Shown here: positions 17,273-26,285 of the stretch, piece after piece
How the letters are laid out: each line of letters opens with the position of its first letter
How positions within the stretch are numbered: the first letter of the stretch is position 1
Source: HGM04593 sp045588345
GTDB taxonomy: Bacteria; Bacteroidota; Bacteroidia; Bacteroidales; Bacteroidaceae
Length of the DNA: 64,000 nt
NCBI GenBank assembly: GCA_045588345.1
Contig: JAZNDZ010000115.1
Coordinates: 1 to 64,000, forward strand
Direction: 5' to 3'
Translations under genes and position numbers: made by a program
The notes under the pieces: model-generated
Told to the model about the DNA's origin: nothing
The model's database searches: none
The model's input: the letters and a program-made list of their open reading frames with translations, nothing else

Positions 17273-18973
17273 ATGCCAATGAATGAGTTTGATGTTTTTC
17301 TAAGCTATTCGAGCAGGGATACTGCTGTTACTGAGGATGTGCGTACGGCACTGATGGATGCCGGCGTAAAATGTTGGATGGCTGCACATGATGTTCATCC
17401 GGGGCATTCATATCCCACGGAAATAATGAATGCGTTAGAAAACGCTTCAATGATGGTACTCATTTACACAGCGGGTTCCAATGCATCGGAACATGTAGCC
17501 AATGAGGTTGAGAAGATGTTCAGTGACGGCAAACCCATAATTGTATTTATGGTCGAGAAAGAGAGCATGTGCAAGGAACTTGACTATTTCCTCAAGAGAA
17601 AACATTGGCTTGTTGCATATCCCGATTATAAACTCAAACTCAGTGAACTTGCCGATGCGGTACTTGAGGTTACCGGAAGGCGTAGGATTGTCCCCCCTGC
17701 AAAGAACGTTCCCGTAGAAGGTATTTGCCTAAAGATTGTTCCCGATGCCGATTGCCGTGTGCTTGTCGATTTTCAGGAAGTAGGTGTTGCCAATGGCGGT
17801 AAGATGTTCAAGCATATACTTCCTGCAGGCGAGTACAATGTCCAGTTGATAGGTACAGATGATGAGTCTCTGAAGGCCTCTTATGATGTAGAACTTGAGA
17901 AGGACAAACTTTTGAGGGCTGAACTCAAGAGGGATAGAGTTGTTGCCGAAGACAAGGCTAAAGAGAATATTTTACCCAAGGTTGCAGTACCTGAAAAAAC
18001 AATGGAGCAGGTACGTGAGGCTGCTCCGGTATCGCAGCCCGACAAGAATCCAAAAGAGGCGGCCCCCAAAGCGGTAACGGAGAAGAAACCTGATGTGAAG
18101 CCTGTATCTCAGACAAAGGATAAGGTGCAGCCTGCAACTTTGAAAAAAGAGGGCAATCCAATACCGGGAAAAGCAAATCCTTTGCCAATCGGCAAAATTC
18201 TGATGATTGCTTTACCGCTGTTGCTGTTGGTTGTACTCCTTGTCTTGTTGTTGCCAGGGGATGACGAAGAGGCATCGCAATTGACCGGTGCTGTTGAAAC
18301 AGCGCAGAATGAAACCGTGACAGGAACCGTTGCTGAACAGGAATTTGATACAATTACAATATCTTCTATCGATACTATAAAGCTTAAAATCAACGGACGG
18401 ATTGTTCGTACAATCGCAGTAAATACCCATGAAAAGAATTTGGCCGGTACTCATGAGTACGTGGATCTTGGGTTGAGCGTTAAATGGGCTGCATGCAATG
18501 TTGGTGCTGCATCTTCTACAGATTATGGCAACTATTATGCATGGGGCGAAATAGAAACTAAAGACGACTACTCTAAGAAAACATTAAAAGATAGCGGACT
18601 CGCTCTCTACTCAATATCCGGCGATGCAACGCATGACGCGGCACGTGCTGAATGGGGTGCCGGTTGGCGCATACCTACAAAAGACGAGTTTGAAGAACTT
18701 ATTGAGAAATGCAAGTGGGAGTGGACTACCCAAGACGGTAAACGTGGCTACAAAGTGATTGGCAAGAACGGCAACTCGATATTCTTGCCTGCGTCGGGTG
18801 GATATGACGGCAATTTGTGCGATGAAAAGGGTGTTTGTGGTTATTATTGGTGTGCTACCGCAAGTGAGTCATATCAGGGAAGTTCTTATTTCCTATATTT
18901 CAACAGTAGCGAAATTATTACAAACTGGTTCAACAGTTACTATGGGTATAATGTGCGTCCGGTTCTTGACTGA
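17273..18973 (+). CDS. TIR domain - transmembrane - FISUMP protein
   Basis: 566 residues, four parts. (1) Residues ~4-135: TIR domain, with FDVFLSYSSRD, CWMAAHDVHPGHSY and a Glu56 in NALENA at the place where NADase TIRs carry the catalytic Glu. (2) ~149-220: beta-rich PEGA-like segment, then a Lys/Pro-rich linker. (3) 306-330: one strongly hydrophobic helix. (4) ~395-566: FISUMP (Fibrobacter succinogenes major paralog) domain, from EYVDLGLSVKW to YGYNVRPV. With no signal peptide, the expected topology is TIR in the cytoplasm and FISUMP in the periplasm. The longest frame begins at a TTG at 17204, inside the promoter, so the ATG at 17273 (or 17279) is used. It has its own promoter, no operon partner, and is convergent with nadK. 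Function unknown; a sensor or defence role is inference. Confidence 0.85.
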   Translation: MPMNEFDVFLSYSSRDTAVTEDVRTALMDAGVKCWMAAHDVHPGHSYPTEIMNALENASMMVLIYTAGSNASEHVANEVEKMFSDGKPIIVFMVEKESMCKELDYFLKRKHWLVAYPDYKLKLSELADAVLEVTGRRRIVPPAKNVPVEGICLKIVPDADCRVLVDFQEVGVANGGKMFKHILPAGEYNVQLIGTDDESLKASYDVELEKDKLLRAELKRDRVVAEDKAKENILPKVAVPEKTMEQVREAAPVSQPDKNPKEAAPKAVTEKKPDVKPVSQTKDKVQPATLKKEGNPIPGKANPLPIGKILMIALPLLLLVVLLVLLLPGDDEEASQLTGAVETAQNETVTGTVAEQEFDTITISSIDTIKLKINGRIVRTIAVNTHEKNLAGTHEYVDLGLSVKWAACNVGAASSTDYGNYYAWGEIETKDDYSKKTLKDSGLALYSISGDATHDAARAEWGAGWRIPTKDEFEELIEKCKWEWTTQDGKRGYKVIGKNGNSIFLPASGGYDGNLCDEKGVCGYYWCATASESYQGSSYFLYFNSSEIITNWFNSYYGYNVRPVLD

Positions 18974-18988
18974 CGTGCAGAACTGAGG

Positions 18989-19864
18989 TCAGTTATCTCT
19001 CACGTCGGTGCCCCACATCAGTTTCTCTTTAAGGTTCTGTATGAAGGTGTGTTCCCTACGGCGTATGATAAGTTGTTTATAGTCGGCCTTACGTACTGTT
19101 ATAGTAGTTGATTCGTTGCAACTCTCATTGCGCCCGTCAAGGGCAATGAGGAAATTATGGCTTCTGCTGTTGACCTTAATTTTAATTCTGGCATTGTCAT
19201 TTATTACTAATGGTCTTGCGCTCAGGCTGTGCGGGGCAATAGGAGTAAGTGCAAGCACGTTTGCATCAGGAGCAATGATAGGACCTCCCACGCTCAACGA
19301 ATATCCTGTAGACCCGGAAGGGGCTGCCACAATAAGCCCGTCGGCTTGGTAAATTATTCTGTCAATGTCGTTGATTGTTACCTCCAGTGTCATCATTGAT
19401 GAACTGTCGTGTTTCATTATGGCAATCTCGTTGAGGGCAAACGGATAGTTCTTCAGTGATACACCGTCGGTGACGGCCTCAATGATGTTGTGTCTCTCAA
19501 TGTCGTATTCTCCTTTATGGATTTTGCTAATGACAAAGTCTAAATCTTCGTTTGATGTAGATGTAAGGAAACCAAGTCGGCCTGCATTTATTCCAAGAAT
19601 AGGTATCTGTTTTCGCCCAATGCGTCCGGCTGTGCGCAACAATGTGCCGTCGCCTCCGAAACTTATAGCAATGTCTGCCGAGAACTCATTGCCGGTGATG
19701 AACTCTTCCGGTTCGGGTATGGCACAGCCCTCGCTTTTGAGAAAATCGTAGAAAGGCTTGTCCATTGCAAAGGTGTCGCCATGATTCTTTATTGCAGCGA
19801 ACAACTGTTCAATGCTTCTTGACTTCTTTATCTGGTGCTTGTTCCCGAATACCGCAAATTTCAT
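18989..19864 (-). CDS. nadK: NAD kinase
   Basis: 291-residue NAD kinase that phosphorylates NAD to NADP with ATP or polyphosphate. The family motif GGDGT is at residues 70-74 with Asp72 as the catalytic residue. NEIAIMKHDSSSMM and the glycine-rich ADGLIVAAPSGSTGYSLS segment complete the NAD site. Typical length. Divergent from pdxJ; its stop lies 15 bases from the TIR gene stop, with a 6-bp hairpin (AACTGA/TCAGTT, 18981-18994) on the junction. A minus-strand -7 candidate is at 20003-20010. Confidence 0.96.
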   Translation of the reverse strand: MKFAVFGNKHQIKKSRSIEQLFAAIKNHGDTFAMDKPFYDFLKSEGCAIPEPEEFITGNEFSADIAISFGGDGTLLRTAGRIGRKQIPILGINAGRLGFLTSTSNEDLDFVISKIHKGEYDIERHNIIEAVTDGVSLKNYPFALNEIAIMKHDSSSMMTLEVTINDIDRIIYQADGLIVAAPSGSTGYSLSVGGPIIAPDANVLALTPIAPHSLSARPLVINDNARIKIKVNSRSHNFLIALDGRNESCNESTTITVRKADYKQLIIRRREHTFIQNLKEKLMWGTDVRDN

Positions 19865-20002
19865 AATTACTATACTTCTTTAAACGTTCTTTTGTCAACT
19901 TAAACATTCCATATATGTCCAATGGTTGTTGAAGTCTCTGCAATGCTTGGGGAAATCATGCCGGTAATCTTTGTCATCGGCACACATTCTTTCCTTTGTG
20001 TG

Positions 20003-20010
20003 CAAAATTA
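20003..20010 (-). promoter_or_regulatory. -7 element (TAATTTTG) for nadK
   Basis: TAATTTTG on the minus strand, an exact TAnnTTTG match, about 139 bases before the nadK ATG. The leader would be long; a nearer promoter may exist. Confidence 0.35.
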
Positions 20011-20044
20011 AGACAATTTATAATATAATATTTTTTATTTGTGC

Positions 20045-20052
20045 TATTTTTG
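20045..20052 (+). promoter_or_regulatory. -7 element (TATTTTTG) for the pdxJ operon
   Basis: Exact TAnnTTTG match followed by C, 64 bases before the pdxJ ATG at 20116, in the nadK-pdxJ divergent gap. Confidence 0.55.
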
Positions 20053-20115
20053 CAAAAAAATAGAGTTAGACTGCGTGTGGAATGACCAATTGTGTTGAGG
20101 AATAAGCATTTGTAT

Positions 20116-20835
20116 ATGAGAACGAAACTGAGTGTCAATATCAATAAAGTAGCTACGATAAGGAATGCTCGCGGAGGCAACAACCCCGACATTATTAAAG
20201 TGGCGAAGGATTGCGAATTGTTCGGTGCCGATGGCATTACCGTGCATCCGCGTCCCGATGAACGCCATATACGTCGTGCCGATGTTCCGGCTCTTCAGGC
20301 TGTATTACGCACCGAATTCAACATTGAGGGATACCCTTCTAAGGAGTTTATGGACCTTGTATTGCGTGTGCGTCCTTCTCAAGTGACACTTGTGCCTGAT
20401 AAACCGGGGCAGTTGACCTCAAATTGCGGTTGGGATACTGTTGCACAACAGGATTTCTTACGTGATATCCTTAATGACCTGCATGCAGCAGGCATACGCA
20501 GTTCGGTTTTTATTGATGCTGTGCCACGTATGGCCGAGTATGCGGCAATGGCCGGCACAGACCGCGTAGAACTATATACCGGTCCCTATGCGCAGATGTA
20601 TGCCTGTGACAAGGAAGCTGCTATAGCCCCTTTCCTTGAAACAGCAAAACGTGTAAGACAGTTGGGTATAGGCTTGAATGCCGGGCATGACCTCAGCCTT
20701 GATAATCTAAAATATTTTACTGATACAATAACCTGGGTCGATGAGGTTTCAATCGGCCATGCTCTTATATGTGATGCGCTTTATATGGGGCTTGAGTCTA
20801 CGATTGCTGCCTACAAGGAGTGTTTGACAAAATAA
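20116..20835 (+). CDS. pdxJ: pyridoxine 5'-phosphate synthase PdxJ
   Basis: 239-residue TIM barrel joining 3-amino-1-hydroxyacetone phosphate and 1-deoxyxylulose 5-phosphate into pyridoxine 5'-phosphate, the last step of the DXP-dependent vitamin B6 route. Family markers: LSVNINKVATIRNARGG at the start, DGITVHPRPDERHIR, and the AGHDLSLDNL loop. The longest frame starts eight codons earlier at a TTG; the ATG at 20116 begins directly with the conserved strand. First gene of an operon with exbB-exbD-tonB-like genes, a pairing often seen in Bacteroidota. Confidence 0.95.
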   Translation: MRTKLSVNINKVATIRNARGGNNPDIIKVAKDCELFGADGITVHPRPDERHIRRADVPALQAVLRTEFNIEGYPSKEFMDLVLRVRPSQVTLVPDKPGQLTSNCGWDTVAQQDFLRDILNDLHAAGIRSSVFIDAVPRMAEYAAMAGTDRVELYTGPYAQMYACDKEAAIAPFLETAKRVRQLGIGLNAGHDLSLDNLKYFTDTITWVDEVSIGHALICDALYMGLESTIAAYKECLTK

Positions 20836-20851
20836 TAAACGATAATAGACT

Positions 20852-21604
20852 ATGATTTTTTTGACTGAAGTAGCTGCTGAGGCTGTAAATACAGAGGTCC
20901 TGACCAAGGTCGCGGAGCCGGTGCAGGAGAGTTTGAATATTCTTGACCTTGCAATGAAAGGCGGTTGGATTATGATTGTATTGGCAGTATTGTCAATATT
21001 GGGCATATACATTTTCATTGAGCGTTTCATGACCCTTCGCAAGGCCATGCAGAAGAGTCCTCACCTGCTTGCCCGCATAAAAGACAACATTCGCGAGAAT
21101 GATGCCAAGTCGGCAATCAATTATTGCGAGAAATTGAATACTCCAATGTCGCGTATACTTGCCAAAGGCGTAAAGGATTACAGGCTCGATACTGCTTCTA
21201 TCCGTCAGGTGCTTGATAACAATGCCGGTCTTGAGATTGCTGCTTTGGAAAAAGGATTGCCCATACTCTCTACAATTGCTGCCGTAGCGCCAATGCTTGG
21301 TTTCCTCGGTACAGTAACCGGTATGGTGCAGGCTTTCTGGCAAATGTCAAATGCAGGAAACAACATTGACGTGTCGCTGTTGTCAGGTGGTATATATGAG
21401 GCTATGGTTACCACTGTCGGCGGTCTTGTTGTGGGTATTATTGCGATATTTGCATATAACTATCTTGTAGCACAGGTTGACAGAGCCCAGAATCTCATGG
21501 AGGCCGATATGATTGCTTTCATTGAGATTGTCTCTGAGGAGAAGAACGGGACAGCCGATGTGAATAATAAGGCTTCAGCAGATACCGCTCAGTTAAAAGA
21601 ATAA
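20852..21604 (+). CDS. exbB: MotA/TolQ/ExbB proton channel protein
   Basis: 250 residues with three membrane helices (about 33-55, 140-165 and 180-205). It carries the MotA/ExbB core: LPILSTIAAVAPMLGFLGTVTGMVQAF and GGIYEAMVTTVGGLVVGIIAIFAYNYL. With ExbD it forms the inner-membrane proton channel that energises TonB (or Tol) across the envelope. The N-terminal ~30 residues form a periplasmic-leading amphipathic segment. Sixteen bases after pdxJ and 12 before exbD, so clearly operonic. ExbB and TolQ cannot be fully separated by eye; the following TonB-like gene favours ExbB. Confidence 0.9.
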   Translation: MIFLTEVAAEAVNTEVLTKVAEPVQESLNILDLAMKGGWIMIVLAVLSILGIYIFIERFMTLRKAMQKSPHLLARIKDNIRENDAKSAINYCEKLNTPMSRILAKGVKDYRLDTASIRQVLDNNAGLEIAALEKGLPILSTIAAVAPMLGFLGTVTGMVQAFWQMSNAGNNIDVSLLSGGIYEAMVTTVGGLVVGIIAIFAYNYLVAQVDRAQNLMEADMIAFIEIVSEEKNGTADVNNKASADTAQLKE

Positions 21605-21616
21605 ACAGTTCCTGTT

Positions 21617-22033
21617 ATGATTAAGAGAAGAACAAAGACAATTGACGGTTTCTCAATGTCGTCTATGACGGATATTATCTTCCTGTTGCTGATATTCTTC
21701 ATGCTGACATCCACAATTGTCGCGCCTAATGCAATCAAGGTGCTGTTGCCCGAGGGCAAGGCTCAGACAAATGCAAGTCCTCTGGCACGTGTTACCATTG
21801 ACAAGGATTTGAATCTTTTTGTACAGTGGGATAAGGATGAGGCCATGCAGATTTATGCTTTTGAGGAATTGACAGCATTTCTGTTCGGTTGTCGTGAAAA
21901 AGACAGCGAGATGTATGTTGCCCTCTATGCCGATGAAACAGTACCTTATGGCGAGGTGGTTAAAGTGCTGAATATTGCCAATGACAATGATTTCAGGATG
22001 GTTCTTGCAACACGTCAGCCCGATAAGAAGTGA
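21617..22033 (+). CDS. exbD: ExbD/TolR-type biopolymer transport protein
   Basis: 138 residues with one N-terminal helix (about 17-37, SSMTDIIFLLLIFFMLTSTI) that contains the proton-carrying Asp21 in MTDII, followed by a periplasmic domain. Partner of the preceding ExbB. The stop overlaps the next start by one base (TGATG). A single copy here; many Bacteroidota carry a tandem pair. Confidence 0.9.
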   Translation: MIKRRTKTIDGFSMSSMTDIIFLLLIFFMLTSTIVAPNAIKVLLPEGKAQTNASPLARVTIDKDLNLFVQWDKDEAMQIYAFEELTAFLFGCREKDSEMYVALYADETVPYGEVVKVLNIANDNDFRMVLATRQPDKK

Positions 22034-22818
22034 TGAAGGATATTTCAAAGGAGAAGATATGCGCTATTATAGGAACAACGGTGTTTCATACGCTGTTGCT
22101 CCTGCTTCTTTATCTCATGGTGATGGAGCGTGTTGAACCTCAGCCCGAGCAGAGCAATATTGAGATGCAGAGTGCTATGGAGGATGTTGCAGGCGAGAAG
22201 TTCATTGATGCAGAAGTCATGCCCGAGGATGAGATACAGGTCGAGCCATTGGCTCCATCCCAAGAACAGAATATTCCCGAGGAACCGTTGATTGCCCAGA
22301 ATGATGAGCCGAGCATACCTGTAGATACAATGGAGCAGCACAAGCAGGATGAAGAAAAGAAACGCCAGGAAGAAGCCGAAAGAGAACGCCAGGAGGCTGA
22401 GCGCAAGGCAAAAGAGAAGATTGCGCGTTCGGTAAAGGGCTCATTTGGAAAATCCGGCAAAATAAGCAGTACCGGTGGAGAGGAGAATGGAGTTGGGGAG
22501 TCTGGTTACATAGGAGGCACAGACAACGGTTCAAGCGAGGGTTCCGGTAATGGCCAGGGTGTCGAGTACAAGGTGGGCAACCGTACGGTAATTGGTGAGC
22601 TTAACAGAGATATCCCGGTTCAGGAAGAAGGTGTGGTTGTTGTGCATGTGATTGTAAATAGTGAAGGAATAGTTATTGAGGCCAATGCCAAGACAACATC
22701 TGTAGCGCTTAAGCGTGTTGCCGAAAAAGAGGCCTATAAAGTGAGGTTCAATAAGGTTTCCGACAAACTGGAAAATGAGAACGGCACAATAACATTCAGA
22801 TTTAAAATGAATTATTGA
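22033..22818 (+). CDS. TonB/TolA-like energy transducer
   Basis: 261 residues: cytoplasmic N-terminus, one helix (about 12-29), an acidic, proline-containing linker, a charged coiled-coil stretch rich in Glu/Arg/Lys (about 103-138), a Gly/Ser-rich spacer and a C-terminal beta-alpha-beta domain (about 190-261, from VIGELNRDIPVQEEGVVVVH to TFRFKMNY) of the TonB C-terminal type. It would carry ExbB-ExbD energy to outer-membrane receptors. The frame can start with a GTG at 22030, but the ATG at 22033 is preferred. The coiled coil is more TolA-like than the usual Pro-Lys linker of TonB, so TolA remains possible. Confidence 0.82.
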   Translation: MKDISKEKICAIIGTTVFHTLLLLLLYLMVMERVEPQPEQSNIEMQSAMEDVAGEKFIDAEVMPEDEIQVEPLAPSQEQNIPEEPLIAQNDEPSIPVDTMEQHKQDEEKKRQEEAERERQEAERKAKEKIARSVKGSFGKSGKISSTGGEENGVGESGYIGGTDNGSSEGSGNGQGVEYKVGNRTVIGELNRDIPVQEEGVVVVHVIVNSEGIVIEANAKTTSVALKRVAEKEAYKVRFNKVSDKLENENGTITFRFKMNY

Positions 22819-22820
22819 TT

Positions 22821-23366
22821 ATGAAGAAGGTTTATCTGTTTCTTGCCGATGGATTCGAAACTGTTGAGGCATTGGCACCTGTAGACGTTATGCGTCGGGC
22901 CGGTATTGAAGTGGTAACAGTATCTATAATGGAACGTGCAGAGGTGGTTTCTGCGCAGAATGTCAAAGTGGTAGCCGATGTACTTTTCAATGAAGTGAAT
23001 TTCAATGATGCTGTAGCGTTGGTTCTGCCTGGTGGCGGTGGCGGAACGGAAAACTTGTCGGCTCATGCCGCTTTGCGCGAGGCATTGCTGAGCGCACATT
23101 CAAGAGGCATCTTGCTTGCGGCAATATGCGCGGCTCCAATGGTCTTCGGGCGTATCGGCATACTTCGGGGGCGTAAGGCGACATGTTATCCGGGGTGCGA
23201 GACCGACCTTTCCGGTGCTGAATATACTGCAGTACCGCTCCAAGAGGACGGTAACATTATCACTGCTTGCGGGCCGGGAGTTTCATTTGATTTCGGTTTC
23301 GCAATTGTCGAGAGGCTCTGTGGCTTTGCAACGGTAAAGACTTTGCGCTCACAGATGCAGTTCTGA
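22821..23366 (+). CDS. DJ-1/PfpI family protein
   Basis: 181 residues of the DJ-1/ThiJ/YajL fold. The nucleophile-elbow Cys103 is in AAICAAP and the nearby acid Glu13 is in DGFETVEA; both are characteristic of the YajL/DJ-1 branch linked to protection from glyoxals and oxidative stress. The family's exact chemistry is debated. The start is the ATG at 22821, two bases after the TonB-like stop; the longer frame uses a TTG inside that gene. In operon with ispD 14 bases further on. Confidence 0.88.
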   Translation: MKKVYLFLADGFETVEALAPVDVMRRAGIEVVTVSIMERAEVVSAQNVKVVADVLFNEVNFNDAVALVLPGGGGGTENLSAHAALREALLSAHSRGILLAAICAAPMVFGRIGILRGRKATCYPGCETDLSGAEYTAVPLQEDGNIITACGPGVSFDFGFAIVERLCGFATVKTLRSQMQF

Positions 23367-23380
23367 AAAAGCATTTGATT

Positions 23381-24079
23381 ATGAAAAAATATCTTATAGT
23401 AGTTGCGGGCGGCAAGGGACTCCGCATGGGTGGTGAAATCCCAAAACAGTTTCAGATTATTGGCAATAGACCGATATTGATGGTCACATTGGAGCGCCTG
23501 CATGCAATTGACAAATCGATGCAGCTCATATTGGTGCTTCCGTCAGACCAGTTTGATTTGTGGAAGGAGTTGTGCAGGCAATATGAGTTTACAGTGCCTT
23601 TGTTGCTTACCCAAGGCGGCGCTACACGCTTCCATTCAGTTCAGAACGGTCTTATGCAGGTTGACGACATTGATGAGGCTCTTGTGGGTGTACATGACGG
23701 TGTGCGTCCGTTTGTGTCGCAGAAGGTTGTTGATGATTGTTTCCGTGAGGCTTGGATACATGGTGCGGCAATTCCTATGACCGATGTACATGACAGCCTG
23801 CGTCATATTGTAGGAGCAGGCGGTGCTACTGAAGTAGTGCCGCGTGACCGTTATCGTCTGGTGCAGACACCGCAGGTATTTAAACTTTCTGTTCTGCGCA
23901 GGGCATACGAACAGCGCTTTGTCGAGAGTTTTACCGATGATGCTTCGGTTGTCGAGGCTGCCGGAATGAATGTGGTTGCAGTTGATGGAAACAGAGAGAA
24001 TATAAAACTGACAACTCCTTTTGACCTGATGGTGGCAAGGACCTTGGTGGAATGCTGGATACCGCAACAAGAAATATAA
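23381..24079 (+). CDS. ispD: 2-C-methyl-D-erythritol 4-phosphate cytidylyltransferase IspD
   Basis: 232-residue nucleotidyltransferase joining CTP and methylerythritol 4-phosphate in the non-mevalonate isoprenoid pathway. Markers: VVAGGKGLRMGGEIPKQF (CTP loop with Arg and Lys), GGATRFHSVQNGL, VHDGVRPFVS and the C-terminal FTDDASVVEAAG...NIKLTTPFDL. The ATG at 23381 follows an in-frame TTG that was not used. Overlaps the start of recG by 28 bases. dxr, another step of the same pathway, lies at 41652-42812. Confidence 0.95.
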   Translation: MKKYLIVVAGGKGLRMGGEIPKQFQIIGNRPILMVTLERLHAIDKSMQLILVLPSDQFDLWKELCRQYEFTVPLLLTQGGATRFHSVQNGLMQVDDIDEALVGVHDGVRPFVSQKVVDDCFREAWIHGAAIPMTDVHDSLRHIVGAGGATEVVPRDRYRLVQTPQVFKLSVLRRAYEQRFVESFTDDASVVEAAGMNVVAVDGNRENIKLTTPFDLMVARTLVECWIPQQEI

Positions 24080-26151
24080 AATTCCTTCCGGGTGTGGGCG
24101 AGCAGCGTGCTGCTCTGTTAAGCGGGGAACTGAATATCCGTTCCTTGTATGACCTTTTGTACTATTTCCCATATAAATACATTGACCGTAGCCGTGTCTT
24201 TAAGGTATGTGAACTCGGTTCTCAATTGCAGCATGTGCAACTGGTGGGTGAAATACGTTCTTTTGAAGAGATGGGTGAGGGAGCAGCCCGTCGTCTTGTC
24301 GCACATTTTACCGATGGCACGGCATTTGTAGACCTTGTGTGGTTCAAAGGCATCAAGTATATCAGGAACCGCCTGAAATTATCGACCCGGTATGTAGTCT
24401 TCGGCAAACCCTCAATGTTTAATGGCAGGGTGAACATCGCTCATCCCGACGTAGACGATGCCTCGACCCTACAGTTGAGCAGCATGGGGTTGCAGCCATT
24501 TTATAACACAACAGAAAAGATGAAGCGTCATGGCCTTAACTCGAATGCCATGGCAAAACTGGTGCAGAATCTTTTTGTTCTTCTTTCAACCGAAATCCCG
24601 GAAACATTGTCCGATGATATCATACGCAAGCATGGACTGATGTCGCTTGACGATGCCTTGCGCATAATACACTTCCCGAAGAACACTAAGGAATTGCAAC
24701 TTGCACAGTACAGGCTCAAGTTTGAGGAACTCTTTTATATCCAACTGAACATATTGCAATATGCACGTGAAAGGCAGATGCGTTATCTTGGGCATCGTTT
24801 CGCGAAGGTCGGTGATATGTTCAACCGTTTCTATCGGGAAAATCTCCCTTTTGAACTGACCGGAGCCCAAAAGAGGGTAGTGCGTGAAATCCGTACCGAT
24901 GTGAACAGCAATCGCCAAATGAACCGCCTGTTGCAAGGAGATGTCGGTAGCGGAAAAACCCTTGTTGCCCTGCTCTCAATGCTTTTAGCAAAGGACAATG
25001 GCTATCAGGCTTGCATTCTTGCACCTACGGAGATTCTTGCCGAGCAGCATTTCGCTACAATACGTCGCATGTTAGGCAGTTTGCCGGTCAGGGTAGAACT
25101 GCTTACCGGTAGCACAAAACAGAAAGAGCGCACACCGCTTTTCCAGGCTCTTGAGGCCGGCGAGGTTGATATCCTTGTGGGCACGCATGCCGTGCTTGAA
25201 GATAATGTGCTTTTCTACAACCTTGGTCTTGTGGTTATTGATGAACAACATCGCTTTGGCGTTGTGCAAAGAGCGAAAATGTGGACAAAGAACAGCATAC
25301 CGCCACATATTTTGGTAATGACGGCAACACCTATTCCGCGGACGTTGGCAATGACACTTTATGGTGACCTTGATGTATCCGTCATTGACGAACTGCCACC
25401 AGGACGTAAACCGATAACTACAACACATATATTCCGCAACCGTGCCGACAGCATGTACTCATTTATACACAAGCAATTACAGGAGGGCAGGCAGGTGTAC
25501 GTGGTGTATCCGCTCATCAGCGAGAGCGAAAAACTCGATTTAAAGAATCTTGAGGACGGTTATAGGCAATTGTGCAACATCTTCTGCGATTACAGGTTGA
25601 GTAAACTGCATGGAAAGATGAAACCGAAAGAGAAAGATGAGGAGATGCGTCGTTTTGCTTCAGGCGAGACCCAGATACTTGTTTCTACGACCGTAATAGA
25701 GGTGGGGGTTGATGTACCGAATGCTTCGGTTATGGTAATAGAGAATGCAGAGCGTTTCGGACTCTCTCAACTGCATCAGTTGCGTGGCAGAGTGGGGCGC
25801 GGTGCTTCGCAGTCATACTGTATTCTGGTAACCGATTATAAACTCACTGAGGATACCCGTAAGCGTATGGAGATAATGACAACCAGCAACGATGGCTTTG
25901 AAATTGCTGAGGCTGACCTCAAACTTCGTGGTCCCGGTGACATGGAAGGTACGCAGCAGAGCGGAATTGCATTTGACCTCAAGATTGCCAATCTTGCCCG
26001 CGATGAGCAACTCCTGCAATATGTACGAGAGGTGGCACGTGGTGTGGTAAATGCCGACCCTGAGCACAATTCTACACTTTATCAGGTTGTGTGGAACCGT
26101 TTGCGTACTATAAAGAACATGAAAAACTGGAACTGGGGAGCAATCTCATAA
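24052..26151 (+). CDS. recG: ATP-dependent DNA helicase RecG
   Basis: 699-residue branch-migration helicase that remodels stalled forks and Holliday junctions. An N-terminal wedge/OB domain (to about residue 250) is followed by the SF2 motor: Walker A LLQGDVGSGKT near 300, DEQH box VVIDEQHRFGV near 400, TATPIPRT, and the C-terminal QLRGRVGRG motif. The start lies 28 bases inside ispD, so the genes are coupled. Normal length and complete. A short intergenic gap and the ndk promoter follow. Confidence 0.96.
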   Translation: MLDTATRNIKFLPGVGEQRAALLSGELNIRSLYDLLYYFPYKYIDRSRVFKVCELGSQLQHVQLVGEIRSFEEMGEGAARRLVAHFTDGTAFVDLVWFKGIKYIRNRLKLSTRYVVFGKPSMFNGRVNIAHPDVDDASTLQLSSMGLQPFYNTTEKMKRHGLNSNAMAKLVQNLFVLLSTEIPETLSDDIIRKHGLMSLDDALRIIHFPKNTKELQLAQYRLKFEELFYIQLNILQYARERQMRYLGHRFAKVGDMFNRFYRENLPFELTGAQKRVVREIRTDVNSNRQMNRLLQGDVGSGKTLVALLSMLLAKDNGYQACILAPTEILAEQHFATIRRMLGSLPVRVELLTGSTKQKERTPLFQALEAGEVDILVGTHAVLEDNVLFYNLGLVVIDEQHRFGVVQRAKMWTKNSIPPHILVMTATPIPRTLAMTLYGDLDVSVIDELPPGRKPITTTHIFRNRADSMYSFIHKQLQEGRQVYVVYPLISESEKLDLKNLEDGYRQLCNIFCDYRLSKLHGKMKPKEKDEEMRRFASGETQILVSTTVIEVGVDVPNASVMVIENAERFGLSQLHQLRGRVGRGASQSYCILVTDYKLTEDTRKRMEIMTTSNDGFEIAEADLKLRGPGDMEGTQQSGIAFDLKIANLARDEQLLQYVREVARGVVNADPEHNSTLYQVVWNRLRTIKNMKNWNWGAIS

Positions 26152-26235
26152 AAAACAGATATTGCATAATGGGGTCAAAATGGTTAAAGATTAATTCTTA
26201 AATCATTAGTTTTCGCAAAAATAACCATTTTTTGC

Positions 26236-26243
26236 TATCTTTG
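26236..26243 (+). promoter_or_regulatory. -7 element (TATCTTTG) for ndk
   Basis: Exact TAnnTTTG followed by C, 43 bases before the ndk ATG. A T-rich stretch around 26208-26213 lies at roughly the -33 distance. Confidence 0.6.
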
Positions 26244-26285
26244 CAGTCAATGACAAATACATACTTATAACCAAACATAATAATA

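Noticed and set aside
17273..19864. TIR protein and NAD kinase as one NAD-linked system
   Set aside because: They are convergent with separate promoters, and nadK is a housekeeping gene usually next to pdxJ; adjacency alone is not evidence.
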